Notes under the pieces: model-generated
Seen by the model: the letters and a program-made list of their open reading frames with translations, nothing else
Database searches by the model: none
Told to the model about the DNA's origin: nothing
From: Planctomycetota bacterium
GTDB taxonomy: Bacteria; Planctomycetota; Phycisphaerae; Phycisphaerales; SM1A02
Assembly: GCA_009924765.1 (NCBI GenBank)
Contig: RFQW01000145.1
Span: 1 to 5,201 of the forward strand
Direction of reading: 5' to 3'
DNA length: 5,201 bases
Translations under genes and position numbers: made by a program
Shown here: positions 1 through 5,201 of the stretch, in pieces
Position numbering within the stretch: the stretch's first letter is position 1
Layout: every line of letters begins with the position of its first letter

Positions 1-218
1 TCGGTCTCGTAGCGCTTCTCCATGCCCATCAGGCGCGGAATCTCCTTGGTTGCGCGCCCGATGGCCACCACCAGCACGCCGGTGGCCAGCGGATCCAGTG
101 TGCCGGCATGGCCCGCCTTGGCGCCGCCAAGCAATCGGCGCACGCGTTCCACGGCGCGCATGCTGGTCATGCCATGCGGCTTGTCCACGACCAGGATTCC
201 TTGCAGGGCTGCGTCCAT
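1..218 (-). CDS. truB: tRNA pseudouridine(55) synthase TruB, N-terminal part
   Basis: TruB converts uridine 55 in the T-loop of elongator tRNAs to pseudouridine, in the cytoplasm. The 72 visible residues carry the family's N-terminal signatures: GILVVDKPHGMTS (residues 7-19), and GHAGTLDPLATGVL (36-49), which holds the catalytic aspartate D42. A lysine-arginine-tyrosine stretch (KRYE) follows before the window edge cuts the gene. The ATG at 216-218 places the first motif six residues in, as in most family members, but no Shine-Dalgarno site precedes it. The same frame is open upstream to another ATG at 306-308, which would add 30 residues of Ala/His/Arg-rich sequence; this is less likely. The gene is transcribed away from the membrane-protein gene at 365. 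The missing C-terminal part should contain the rest of the synthase fold and perhaps a PUA domain. The family call is very secure; the exact start is not. Confidence 0.95.
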   Translation of the reverse strand, partial: MDAALQGILVVDKPHGMTSMRAVERVRRLLGGAKAGHAGTLDPLATGVLVVAIGRATKEIPRLMGMEKRYET

Positions 219-364
219 GTGGGGTGGGGCAGTTTCGCAGAATTCGCGCAGGCGTGCTCGCGCATGCGCGCCCGCGTCGATTTGATCGGCGTGTGCGGCA
301 GGTACCATTCGCACGCGTGCCAGCGACACGACAGATCATCGGCAAGGATCGTTGCCCAACTCCG
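219..364. promoter_or_regulatory. divergent intergenic region between truB and the membrane-protein gene
   Basis: These 146 bases separate two divergent genes and should hold both promoters, if neither gene starts further upstream. I see no convincing -35/-10 pair on either strand. The one visible symmetry is a 12-base perfect palindrome, CGCGCATGCGCG at 259-270, which could be chance in DNA this rich in GC. Parts of the region may be coding if truB starts at 308 or if the plus-strand gene starts further left, because both frames are open here. Confidence 0.35.
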
Positions 365-907
365 GTGGCCGCCCTCACGACGGCGTGGATGGCGCTGTTG
401 CTTGCGGCCGGCGCGAACGCGGGATGGCTCTTCTTCACGCTGACAAAGGCGGGCCTGCAGTTCCGTGATGCGGAGAAGGCGGCGTTGGACAGTGCCGAAA
501 CCGGCCGCGTGATGGCGGGGGTTCTGGCGCAGCCCGGTTTCCTGCTGGTGTTCGCCGTGGGCCTGATCGTGGGCCCGATCTGCGCGTGGCTGCTGGTGCG
601 GCAGGCGCGCGGCCTGTCGGCGCTGGCGGGTCATCTGCGTGTGGCTGCCGCGGCACTGCTGCTGGCCTCGTCCATGGGTGCCGGACAGATGGTGCTGGCC
701 AAGCGCCTCGCCGATCTGGCCATGGAGCGAACCGGCGCGCTGGTGTCGCACGATCAGGCCAAGGCCGACCAGGTGCGCAGCGAGTTGGATCGTCTCCATG
801 ACTGGAGCGAGAAGATCTACGGCGGCCAGATCATCTTCGTGGCCCTGGGCATGGTGTTGATGGCGCGTCCGACCACGCTGCGCGACGATCCGGCTTCGGA
901 AGCCTGA
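365..907 (+). CDS. four-helix integral membrane protein, DUF4149-like
   Basis: This is a 180-residue protein of unknown function. Four hydrophobic segments are visible, near residues 6-27, 58-78, 92-112 and 152-168, with a charged, heptad-like stretch (about 113-150) before the last one. The layout, and the motif of a basic/His pair followed by Ser (RLHDWSEKIYGG, 143-154) entering the last helix, resemble the DUF4149/TMEM205-like family, in which a conserved His-x-x-Ser motif precedes the final helix. I rate that family match as moderate. The start is uncertain: GTG at 365 puts the first helix right after the N-terminus, ATG at 389 is an alternative eight codons later, and the frame is open back to ATG 50. 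Bases 344-348 (AAGGA) are a possible but distant ribosome site for 365. The gene ends 51 bases before isocitrate dehydrogenase on the same strand and might be cotranscribed with it. No functional link to it is evident. Confidence 0.7.
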   Translation: MAALTTAWMALLLAAGANAGWLFFTLTKAGLQFRDAEKAALDSAETGRVMAGVLAQPGFLLVFAVGLIVGPICAWLLVRQARGLSALAGHLRVAAAALLLASSMGAGQMVLAKRLADLAMERTGALVSHDQAKADQVRSELDRLHDWSEKIYGGQIIFVALGMVLMARPTTLRDDPASEA

Positions 908-949
908 ACACGCACGGGGTCCGGCGCGGCTACGCTTGCTGCCCCAACT

Positions 950-954
950 GGAGA
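950..954 (+). promoter_or_regulatory. Shine-Dalgarno site of isocitrate dehydrogenase
   Basis: GGAGA ends four bases before the ATG at 959. It is the clearest ribosome binding site in the window and supports that start. Most other genes here have no such site. Confidence 0.75.
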
Positions 955-958
955 ACCC

Positions 959-2419
959 ATGCGCATCGCTCTTGCATCTGGTGATGGAATCGGTCCCGAG
1001 ATCATGGACGCAACCCTCGACCTGCTGCGTGCGGCAGGCGGCCTGCACGGCGTCGATCTGGTGCCTGTCGAAATGGGCAAGTCGGTGTTCGATCGCGGCG
1101 AGACGCGCGGCATGACCGATGCGGCGATCGCCACCGTGGAGGCATGCGGCCTGCTGCTGAAGGGCCCCATGGAAACCCCCAAGGGCGGTGGCGGCAAGTC
1201 GATCAACGTCACGGCGCGCAAGATCTGGAACGCCTTCGCCAACCTGCGCCACTTCCGCACGCTGCCCGGCGTGATGACGCCCTACAGCCGCTCGGGCATC
1301 AGCGTGGACTTCTTCATCGTGCGCGAGAACATCGAGGACACCTACGGCGGCATCGAGCACCGGCTCTCGAACGATGTGGTGCAGTGCAAGCGCCTCATCA
1401 GCGCGCCAGGCAGCGATGCCGTGCATCGATTCGCGTTCGAGACGGCGCGGCGTCTGGGCATCAAGAAGGTGCACTGCGGTCACAAGGCCAACATCATGAA
1501 GATGACCGACGGCCTGTTCCTGGAGCGCTTCAAGGCCGTCGCGGCGGACTACCCGGAGATCGAGACCGCCGACGTGATCGTGGACGCGCTGTGCATGAAT
1601 CTGGTCATGAAGCCCCAGCAGTACCGCATGATCGTGCTGCCCAACCTGCAGGGCGACATCGTGAGCGATCTTGCGGCAGGACTGGTGGGCGGTCTGGGCT
1701 TCGCTCCCAGCGCCAACATCGGCAATCACATCAGCATCTTCGAGGCGGTGCACGGCACGGCCCCGGACATCGCGGGCCAGGGCATCGCCAATCCCTGCTC
1801 GCTCATCCTCAGCACCATCATGCTCATGCGCCACATCGGCAACATGGGCACCGCAGCGCGCCTCGAGAACGCGCTGCTGGCGTCGCTGGAGCAGGGCGTG
1901 CGCACCGGCGACTTCGGCGATGCCGCCAAGCCCGCGCTGGGAACGATGGAGTTCGTGAAGCAGGTCGCGCAGCGGCTCGGTCAGAAGCCCACGCTTGGGC
2001 CTGCCGTGCCCGACGCCGAGGATCACCTCACCTTCAAGCCTCCGGTGAAGCCGTTCGCTGCGGCCGCGGTACAGACCTTCGGCACCCGCGAGACGCGCGT
2101 GGTGGGAGCCGACGTGTATCTGGATGCAAGCGAGGGCGTGGCCACGCTCGCACCCGCCCTGGAGTCGCTCGCAACGGGCACGCCATGGAAACTCACGCTG
2201 ATCCGCGGCACGCAGGTGTGGCCGACCGGCAGCGTGTACACCGACTGCGTGGACTACTGGCGCGCTCGTTTCGAGCGCCGAGCCGATGCAGGTGAGGTGG
2301 GGCAGGCGCAGGCGCTGGCGCTGCTGCAGTCGATCGCATCGAAGTACACCATCTGCAGCTACGAGTTGCTGCGCACTTTCGATGGCAAGCCTGGGTTCTC
2401 CATGGCCCAGGGTCAGTGA
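959..2419 (+). CDS. icd: isocitrate dehydrogenase, long form with C-terminal extension
   Basis: This 486-residue cytoplasmic enzyme oxidatively decarboxylates isocitrate to 2-oxoglutarate in the TCA cycle. It belongs to the isocitrate/isopropylmalate dehydrogenase family. Visible features are the N-terminal GDGIGPEI (8-15), the substrate serine and asparagine in SINV (S81, N83) with R87 and R97, VRENIEDTYGG (121-131, R122 and Y129), K176 in HKANIMK, D209, and the metal aspartates D233 and D237 in GDIVSD. These line up with E. coli Icd S113, N115, R119, R129, R153, Y160, K230, D283, D307 and D311. The chain ends with about 140 extra residues (about 350-486), as in Thermus and Rickettsia isocitrate dehydrogenases, which are nearly this length. 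The cofactor loop reads HGTAPDIAG (265-273), with D270 and I271 where NADP enzymes have Lys-Tyr. This suggests NAD rather than NADP. The ATG follows a good ribosome site, and the stop overlaps the next gene's start by one base. Confidence 0.95.
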   Translation: MRIALASGDGIGPEIMDATLDLLRAAGGLHGVDLVPVEMGKSVFDRGETRGMTDAAIATVEACGLLLKGPMETPKGGGGKSINVTARKIWNAFANLRHFRTLPGVMTPYSRSGISVDFFIVRENIEDTYGGIEHRLSNDVVQCKRLISAPGSDAVHRFAFETARRLGIKKVHCGHKANIMKMTDGLFLERFKAVAADYPEIETADVIVDALCMNLVMKPQQYRMIVLPNLQGDIVSDLAAGLVGGLGFAPSANIGNHISIFEAVHGTAPDIAGQGIANPCSLILSTIMLMRHIGNMGTAARLENALLASLEQGVRTGDFGDAAKPALGTMEFVKQVAQRLGQKPTLGPAVPDAEDHLTFKPPVKPFAAAAVQTFGTRETRVVGADVYLDASEGVATLAPALESLATGTPWKLTLIRGTQVWPTGSVYTDCVDYWRARFERRADAGEVGQAQALALLQSIASKYTICSYELLRTFDGKPGFSMAQGQ

Positions 2420-2619
2420 TGTCCAGTCTGGGGGACAAGCTGCGCGAACACACGGATCGTCATTGGCACGCACGCTGCCTCACCTGCGGCGCTTGCTTTC
2501 CATTCCCGGGCATCCGCTACAAGGCCTTCGGGCGACCGGTGAAGATCCTGCGCTGCCCCGCGTGCGCGCGATGGCGTTGCTGCATCGTGGAGCCGAAGCC
2601 GAAGGACACGGGCGCGTGA
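2419..2619 (+). CDS. small zinc-ribbon protein translationally coupled to icd
   Basis: This is a 66-residue protein of unknown function. Two cysteine pairs, C20-x2-C23 and C46-x2-C49, separated by 22 residues, form a probable zinc ribbon; C26, C54 and C55 are extra cysteines. The rest is basic and aromatic (W16, F27, F29, W52) with a charged N-terminus, and no membrane segment is seen. The ATG overlaps the icd stop codon in the arrangement TGATG, so translation is probably coupled to icd. A GTG one codon earlier is possible but less likely. The small size, paired cysteines and tight overlap argue for a real gene. Zinc ribbons of this kind bind nucleic acid or proteins, but nothing in the sequence tells which. 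A strong hairpin follows 17 bases after the stop. Confidence 0.72.
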   Translation: MSSLGDKLREHTDRHWHARCLTCGACFPFPGIRYKAFGRPVKILRCPACARWRCCIVEPKPKDTGA

Positions 2620-2636
2620 CTCGCCCAAGGAGCGAA

Positions 2637-2664
2637 GAACCGGAAGGCAACTGCCTTCCGGTTC
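2637..2664. terminator. strong hairpin between convergent transcription units
   Basis: A perfect inverted repeat pairs 2637-2648 (GAACCGGAAGGC) with 2653-2664 around the four-base loop AACT; one more A-T pair is possible inside the loop. It sits 17 bases after the zinc-ribbon stop codon and 12 bases beyond the 3' end of tRNA-Pro on the other strand, so it is placed to end transcription from both sides. No run of T follows on either strand, so it is not a textbook intrinsic terminator. It could also act as an RNA 3'-end stabiliser. Confidence 0.65.
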
Positions 2665-2676
2665 CGAGCATCTGAG

Positions 2677-2750
2677 TCGGGCTGACAGGATTTGAACCTG
2701 CGACCTTTTGACCCCCAGTCAAACGCGCTACCAAACTGCGCTACAGCCCG
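2677..2750 (-). tRNA. tRNA-Pro (anticodon GGG)
   Basis: These 74 bases fold as a complete cloverleaf. The acceptor stem is CGGGCTG paired with CAGCCCG, the D-stem GCGC/GCGC, the anticodon stem TTTGA/TCAAA with loop CTGGGGG, and the T-arm GCAGG-TTCAAAT-CCTGT. The anticodon GGG (2714-2716) reads the proline codons CCC and CCU. The first pair C1-G72 and discriminator A73 are the usual identity elements of bacterial tRNA-Pro. The gene does not encode the terminal CCA (CTC follows on the minus strand), so CCA must be added by tRNA nucleotidyltransferase. It lies downstream of tRNA-Ser on the same strand, 76 bases apart. Confidence 0.96.
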
Positions 2751-2761
2751 TCGGGATGTCT

Positions 2762-2821
2762 TCGGTGGCGACTGCATGCCACCGACGTTTCGTCGGTTCA
2801 GGCGGCGAACGGAACGCCGCC
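2762..2821. other. cluster of inverted repeats between the two tRNA genes
   Basis: Three perfect inverted repeats fill most of the 76-base spacer. One pairs 2801-2807 (GGCGGCG) with 2815-2821. A second pairs 2781-2787 (ACCGACG) with 2791-2797 around TTT. A third pairs 2762-2769 (TCGGTGGC) with 2778-2785. The second and third share 2781-2785 and so cannot form together. On the minus strand the first two lie just after tRNA-Ser, where they could terminate it or stabilise a processing intermediate. No T-tract follows. A promoter for tRNA-Pro, if it has its own, should also lie here, but I cannot identify one. Confidence 0.5.
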
Positions 2822-2826
2822 AAAAG

Positions 2827-2913
2827 CGGACAGGGCGGGATTCGAACCCGCGATACGGTTACCCGTATACAGCATTTCCAATGCTGCTCCTTCAACCGCT
2901 CGGACACCTGTCC
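2827..2913 (-). tRNA. tRNA-Ser (anticodon GGA)
   Basis: These 87 bases form a class II tRNA. The acceptor stem GGACAGG pairs with CCTGTCC and is followed by discriminator G73, both typical of tRNA-Ser. TG and the D-arm TCCGAG follow, then an anticodon stem CAGCA/TGCTG with loop TTGGAAA. The anticodon GGA (2877-2879) reads serine codons UCC and UCU. The long variable arm can pair TACGG with CCGTA, and the T-arm is GCGGG-TTCGAAT-CCCGC. The 3' CCA is not encoded. The 5' end is only 13 bases after the stop codon of the FG-GAP lipoprotein gene on the same strand. A promoter of its own would therefore lie inside that coding region; otherwise the tRNA is cut from the mRNA by processing enzymes. Confidence 0.97.
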
Positions 2914-2926
2914 GACGAGCCGCACA

Positions 2927-4432
2927 CTATACCGAACCTTGCGATGCCGGCGGTTGTGTCGGATTTTCCGTCGAATTGACCGTTTGGGAGGGGGCAGCAG
3001 GGGCGTCGGGCGAAGGCGCGGGCGCAGGAGCGTCGGCCGGCGGCTCCAGCCGAACACCAAGCGCATCGTCCGCTCGCTGGAAGATGTGCACGGATGAGGG
3101 CGCCTTGTCGCCCGCCGTTTCGGTCACCACCACCAACTCTCCCGTGGCGGCGACCGCCATGCCGAACACGCCGCCGCTTGCGGGACTCGACGAGGTGAGT
3201 TCGAACAGCGGCCGCCACGCGAGTGCGTTGCCGTTGCCGGTCTTCTCGCGCTGGTAACCGAACACGCGACCTCGACCCGAGGTGGTGCGTGCCTCGGGTG
3301 CCGCCACCATCACGCGGTTCGCGCAGATGGCCACAAGCTTGCCGAAGTTGGATCCACTCTCCGGCGCCGGTGAATCCAGCACCGCGTCCTCTGCCCAGTT
3401 CTTGCCATCGTCGCATCGGAACACGTAGGCGCGGCCCGCATCCGCCGCGATCGAGAGATTGGCGCCTGGGGCACCGATCGCCACCAGTCCGCGTGCACTT
3501 GCCACGGAGTCGCCGAAGTGGTCCAGTGGCTCGCACTTGCTTCCCACGAAGAGCGTGTTCGGCGCGGGGCGCCACCTGCCCATGGTTTCGCGGAACAGCT
3601 CGACGCTGCCGGATGCCGTGCCCTTGGCCGAGCGCGCCGCGTGCGCGCCGATCACCACCTCGCGAACCAGCGGTGGACCGGCGTCATCGCATATCGCGAT
3701 CGACTCGCCGAACACGGAGCCCGAGTTCTGGCTCATGGGCAGCAGGGTCTGCGCGTAGCGCCATGTGCCGGTGAGTTCGCGCTTCCACGCCACCACCACG
3801 CCGGCATCGATGCGGCTGCCAAGATCGGCCTTGGGTGCGCCGGCAACCAGCACATTTTCGCTCACGGCCACAGTGGTGCCCAGCATGCCGTCCTCGACCG
3901 GGGGCTCCGCGTTCAGGCTGTCCACGAACTTCCATTGATCGCCGTCGCGCCTCCACAGCAGCACGCGGCCTGCCTGCTCGAAATCCTCGATCTTCGCCTG
4001 CGGCGCACCCACGGCAACGAACACGCCCTGACCGGACACCGAGACCGACGCGCCGAATCCGGCGCAGTCCATGCCGGCAGGCGGCTGCAGACGCACAGGC
4101 GGCTTCAATGGCGCGAATGCGTCGAACACCCACACTGCACCGCCACCTGCCGCGGAGGGGGCTGCAACCACCAGGACATGTCCACCGACCGCGACGGCGC
4201 TGCCGAAGCCATCGCCGCCGCCTTCGGGTGAATGCAGGACCGCATTGGCCCGGTAGGGCTGCAGCGGCGTCTGCGGGAAATTCGGCCGGCCCGTGCTGGT
4301 GGTGCGCGCATCACCCGCGTGGAACGGAATCTCGGGTTCGGGTCGGGATCGGCAGTTCGCGAGCGCGATCAGCAGCAGCGACGCGCATCCGAGAACCGCC
4401 TTGCGCAAGATTCGAGGCCCGTTTCGTCGCAT
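2927..4432 (-). CDS. FG-GAP seven-bladed beta-propeller lipoprotein
   Basis: This is a 501-residue exported protein of unknown function. From the ATG at 4432 it begins with basic residues (MRRNGPRILRK) and a hydrophobic core (12-26), then C27 in LANC. This looks like a lipoprotein signal, though Asn just before the cysteine is unusual; cleavage as an ordinary signal peptide is the alternative. Seven FG-GAP type repeats follow, starting near residues 76, 126, 184, 241, 306, 363 and 423. Each has the pattern FG-x-S/A-V, then a hydrophobic strand ending in V/IGAP or similar, then a G-x-V-x-V/F strand, often with a Trp (W167, W224, W287, W346, W406). Seven repeats suit a closed integrin-alpha-like propeller. 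The calcium loops (DxDxDG) seen in many FG-GAP repeats are absent. The C-terminus (about 464-501) is rich in Pro, Ala and Ser and probably disordered. The frame is open upstream to 4621, including an ATG at 4480, but only the 4432 start gives a normal signal peptide. No ribosome site is visible. Confidence 0.85.
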   Translation of the reverse strand: MRRNGPRILRKAVLGCASLLLIALANCRSRPEPEIPFHAGDARTTSTGRPNFPQTPLQPYRANAVLHSPEGGGDGFGSAVAVGGHVLVVAAPSAAGGGAVWVFDAFAPLKPPVRLQPPAGMDCAGFGASVSVSGQGVFVAVGAPQAKIEDFEQAGRVLLWRRDGDQWKFVDSLNAEPPVEDGMLGTTVAVSENVLVAGAPKADLGSRIDAGVVVAWKRELTGTWRYAQTLLPMSQNSGSVFGESIAICDDAGPPLVREVVIGAHAARSAKGTASGSVELFRETMGRWRPAPNTLFVGSKCEPLDHFGDSVASARGLVAIGAPGANLSIAADAGRAYVFRCDDGKNWAEDAVLDSPAPESGSNFGKLVAICANRVMVAAPEARTTSGRGRVFGYQREKTGNGNALAWRPLFELTSSSPASGGVFGMAVAATGELVVVTETAGDKAPSSVHIFQRADDALGVRLEPPADAPAPAPSPDAPAAPSQTVNSTENPTQPPASQGSV

Positions 4433-4502
4433 GTCGCGGCAGTCTATCGGTGGTTGCCAAGCCGGGACGAACCGATGCATGGACGCATACCATACGGATC
4501 TC
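4433..4502. promoter_or_regulatory. divergent intergenic region, lipoprotein gene / msr
   Basis: These 70 bases separate the two divergent start codons and should contain both promoters. No clear -35/-10 pair is visible. ATGCAT at 4475-4480 places possible alternative start codons for both genes: ATG 4479 on plus, in frame with msr, and ATG 4480 on minus, in frame with the lipoprotein gene. If both were used, the two coding regions would overlap by two bases. Confidence 0.4.
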
Positions 4503-5201
4503 ATGCGAACGATTCTGATGCTGGCACTTGCCGTGATCGCGGTGGCCGTTGGCGCCGGTGCGCTGGCGGCCTTCAGTGGCCTCGACGATGCGAAGGAAAT
4601 CCCCATGCAACCCACCAACAAGACGGTCTCCCGTTCCGGCTACGACATCGCGCGCCTCACGCCTGCGCAGATCGAGTTTCTTGCCAAGAAGCTCACGCCG
4701 GAGCAGTACCGCGTCACGCAGAAATCGGGCACCGAGGCCGCGTTCTGTGGCAACCTGGTCGACAACCACAAGGACGGCATCTACACCTGCGTGGTGTGCG
4801 GGCTGCCGCTGTTCCGCAGTTCGGACAAGTTCAACTCCGGCACGGGATGGCCGAGCTTCTTCCAGCCCTTCGATCGCGATCACATCGCGTACATCAAGGA
4901 CGGCAGCCACGGCATGGAGCGCATCGAGATCCAGTGCGCGCGCTGCACCTCGCACCTGGGCCACGTGTTCGAGGACGGCCCCAAGCCCACGGGCCTGCGC
5001 TACTGCCTCAACTCGGCGGCGCTGAACTTCGTGGAGAAGGGCCAGCCGCTGCCGCCTGAAAGCCAGCCATTGGCGCTGAAGACGGCGTACTTCGCGGGCG
5101 GCTGCTTCTGGGGCATCGAGTACCGATTCCAGCAGTGCCCCGGCGTGGTGAGCGCCGAGAGCGGCTACATGAACGGCAAGACCGACAACCCCGACTACGA
5201 G
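4503..5201 (+). CDS. exported methionine sulfoxide reductase, MsrB-MsrA fusion, 3' end missing
   Basis: The protein repairs oxidised methionine: MsrB reduces the R-sulfoxide and MsrA the S-sulfoxide. The 233 visible residues begin with a signal peptide or membrane anchor (MRTIL then hydrophobic 4-24), so it probably works outside the cytoplasmic membrane. The MsrB domain (about 50-180) has four zinc-binding cysteines, C96/C99 and C145/C148, the SGTGWPSF motif (112-119), HLGHVF (151-156), and the catalytic C168 in RYCLNSAAL. C82 lies 86 residues before C168 in a position that can serve as the resolving cysteine. A short linker leads to MsrA, starting at AYFAGGCFWG (195-204) with catalytic C201, then SGY (220-222) and NPDYE (229-233) at the window edge. 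Start 4503 gives a typical signal sequence; ATG 4479 would add MDAYHTDL in front and is less likely. The fusion order is B then A, the reverse of the better known Neisseria type. The rest of MsrA, and any further domain, lies beyond the window. Confidence 0.94.
   Translation, partial: MRTILMLALAVIAVAVGAGALAAFSGLDDAKEIPMQPTNKTVSRSGYDIARLTPAQIEFLAKKLTPEQYRVTQKSGTEAAFCGNLVDNHKDGIYTCVVCGLPLFRSSDKFNSGTGWPSFFQPFDRDHIAYIKDGSHGMERIEIQCARCTSHLGHVFEDGPKPTGLRYCLNSAALNFVEKGQPLPPESQPLALKTAYFAGGCFWGIEYRFQQCPGVVSAESGYMNGKTDNPDYE

Noticed and set aside
259..270. Palindrome CGCGCATGCGCG as a possible operator
   Set aside because: It is a single copy of a simple GC-alternating sequence in GC-rich DNA, with no second site and no promoter to relate it to.
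1144..2295. A 383-codon plus-strand open frame inside icd
   Set aside because: It is out of frame with a clear enzyme, is dominated by Arg, His, Gly and Ala, and has no domain signal.
167..2473. A 768-codon open frame on the minus strand, antisense to the membrane-protein and icd genes
   Set aside because: It lies opposite well-supported genes, has the His/Arg/Ala/Gln-rich composition of a GC-rich shadow frame, and shows no recognisable domain. Its length is explained by the rarity of stop codons in that frame.
2677..2913. The tRNA genes as an integration site for a mobile element
   Set aside because: No integrase, no direct repeat of a tRNA 3' end and no foreign-looking genes are seen beside them.
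2892..3575. A 227-codon minus-strand open frame overlapping tRNA-Ser and the lipoprotein gene
   Set aside because: It runs through the tRNA gene and is in a different frame from the repeat protein; its composition is shadow-like.
3223..4518. Several open frames on the plus strand opposite the FG-GAP lipoprotein gene
   Set aside because: They are Arg/Pro/Ser-rich shadows, while the minus strand gives a regular seven-repeat protein with a signal peptide.

Overview
This is a GC-rich bacterial window, densely coded, with few recognisable Shine-Dalgarno sites and tRNA genes that do not encode their 3' CCA. The gene content (a long-type isocitrate dehydrogenase with a C-terminal extension, an FG-GAP propeller lipoprotein, an exported MsrB-MsrA fusion) would suit Planctomycetota, possibly the Phycisphaerae. 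That assignment is an inference from style and is weak.

Left part (1-2619): a minus-strand truB (tRNA pseudouridine-55 synthase), cut by the window edge, is divergent from a plus-strand cluster. The cluster holds a four-helix membrane protein resembling the DUF4149 family, then the isocitrate dehydrogenase gene of the TCA cycle with a good ribosome binding site, then a 66-residue zinc-ribbon protein whose ATG overlaps the dehydrogenase stop codon. A strong 12-13 bp hairpin at 2637-2664 closes this cluster and also faces the 3' end of the convergent tRNA genes.

Middle (2677-4432, minus strand): a seven-bladed FG-GAP beta-propeller protein with a signal peptide and probable lipid anchor is followed, only 13 bases after its stop codon, by tRNA-Ser(GGA) and then tRNA-Pro(GGG). 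Several hairpins lie between the two tRNAs.

Right part (4503-5201, plus strand): a methionine sulfoxide reductase starts 70 bases away, divergently. It has an N-terminal membrane or signal segment, a complete MsrB domain and the beginning of an MsrA domain, and it runs off the window.

The genes are mostly housekeeping functions (tRNA modification and tRNAs, TCA cycle, protein repair in the envelope). I see no mobile element, CRISPR array, defence system or other clearly novel system. The points most worth a second look are an NAD-type cofactor motif in the dehydrogenase, the reversed MsrB-MsrA domain order with an export signal, and the close packing of tRNA-Ser behind a protein gene. No stretch over 300 bases lacks a gene.
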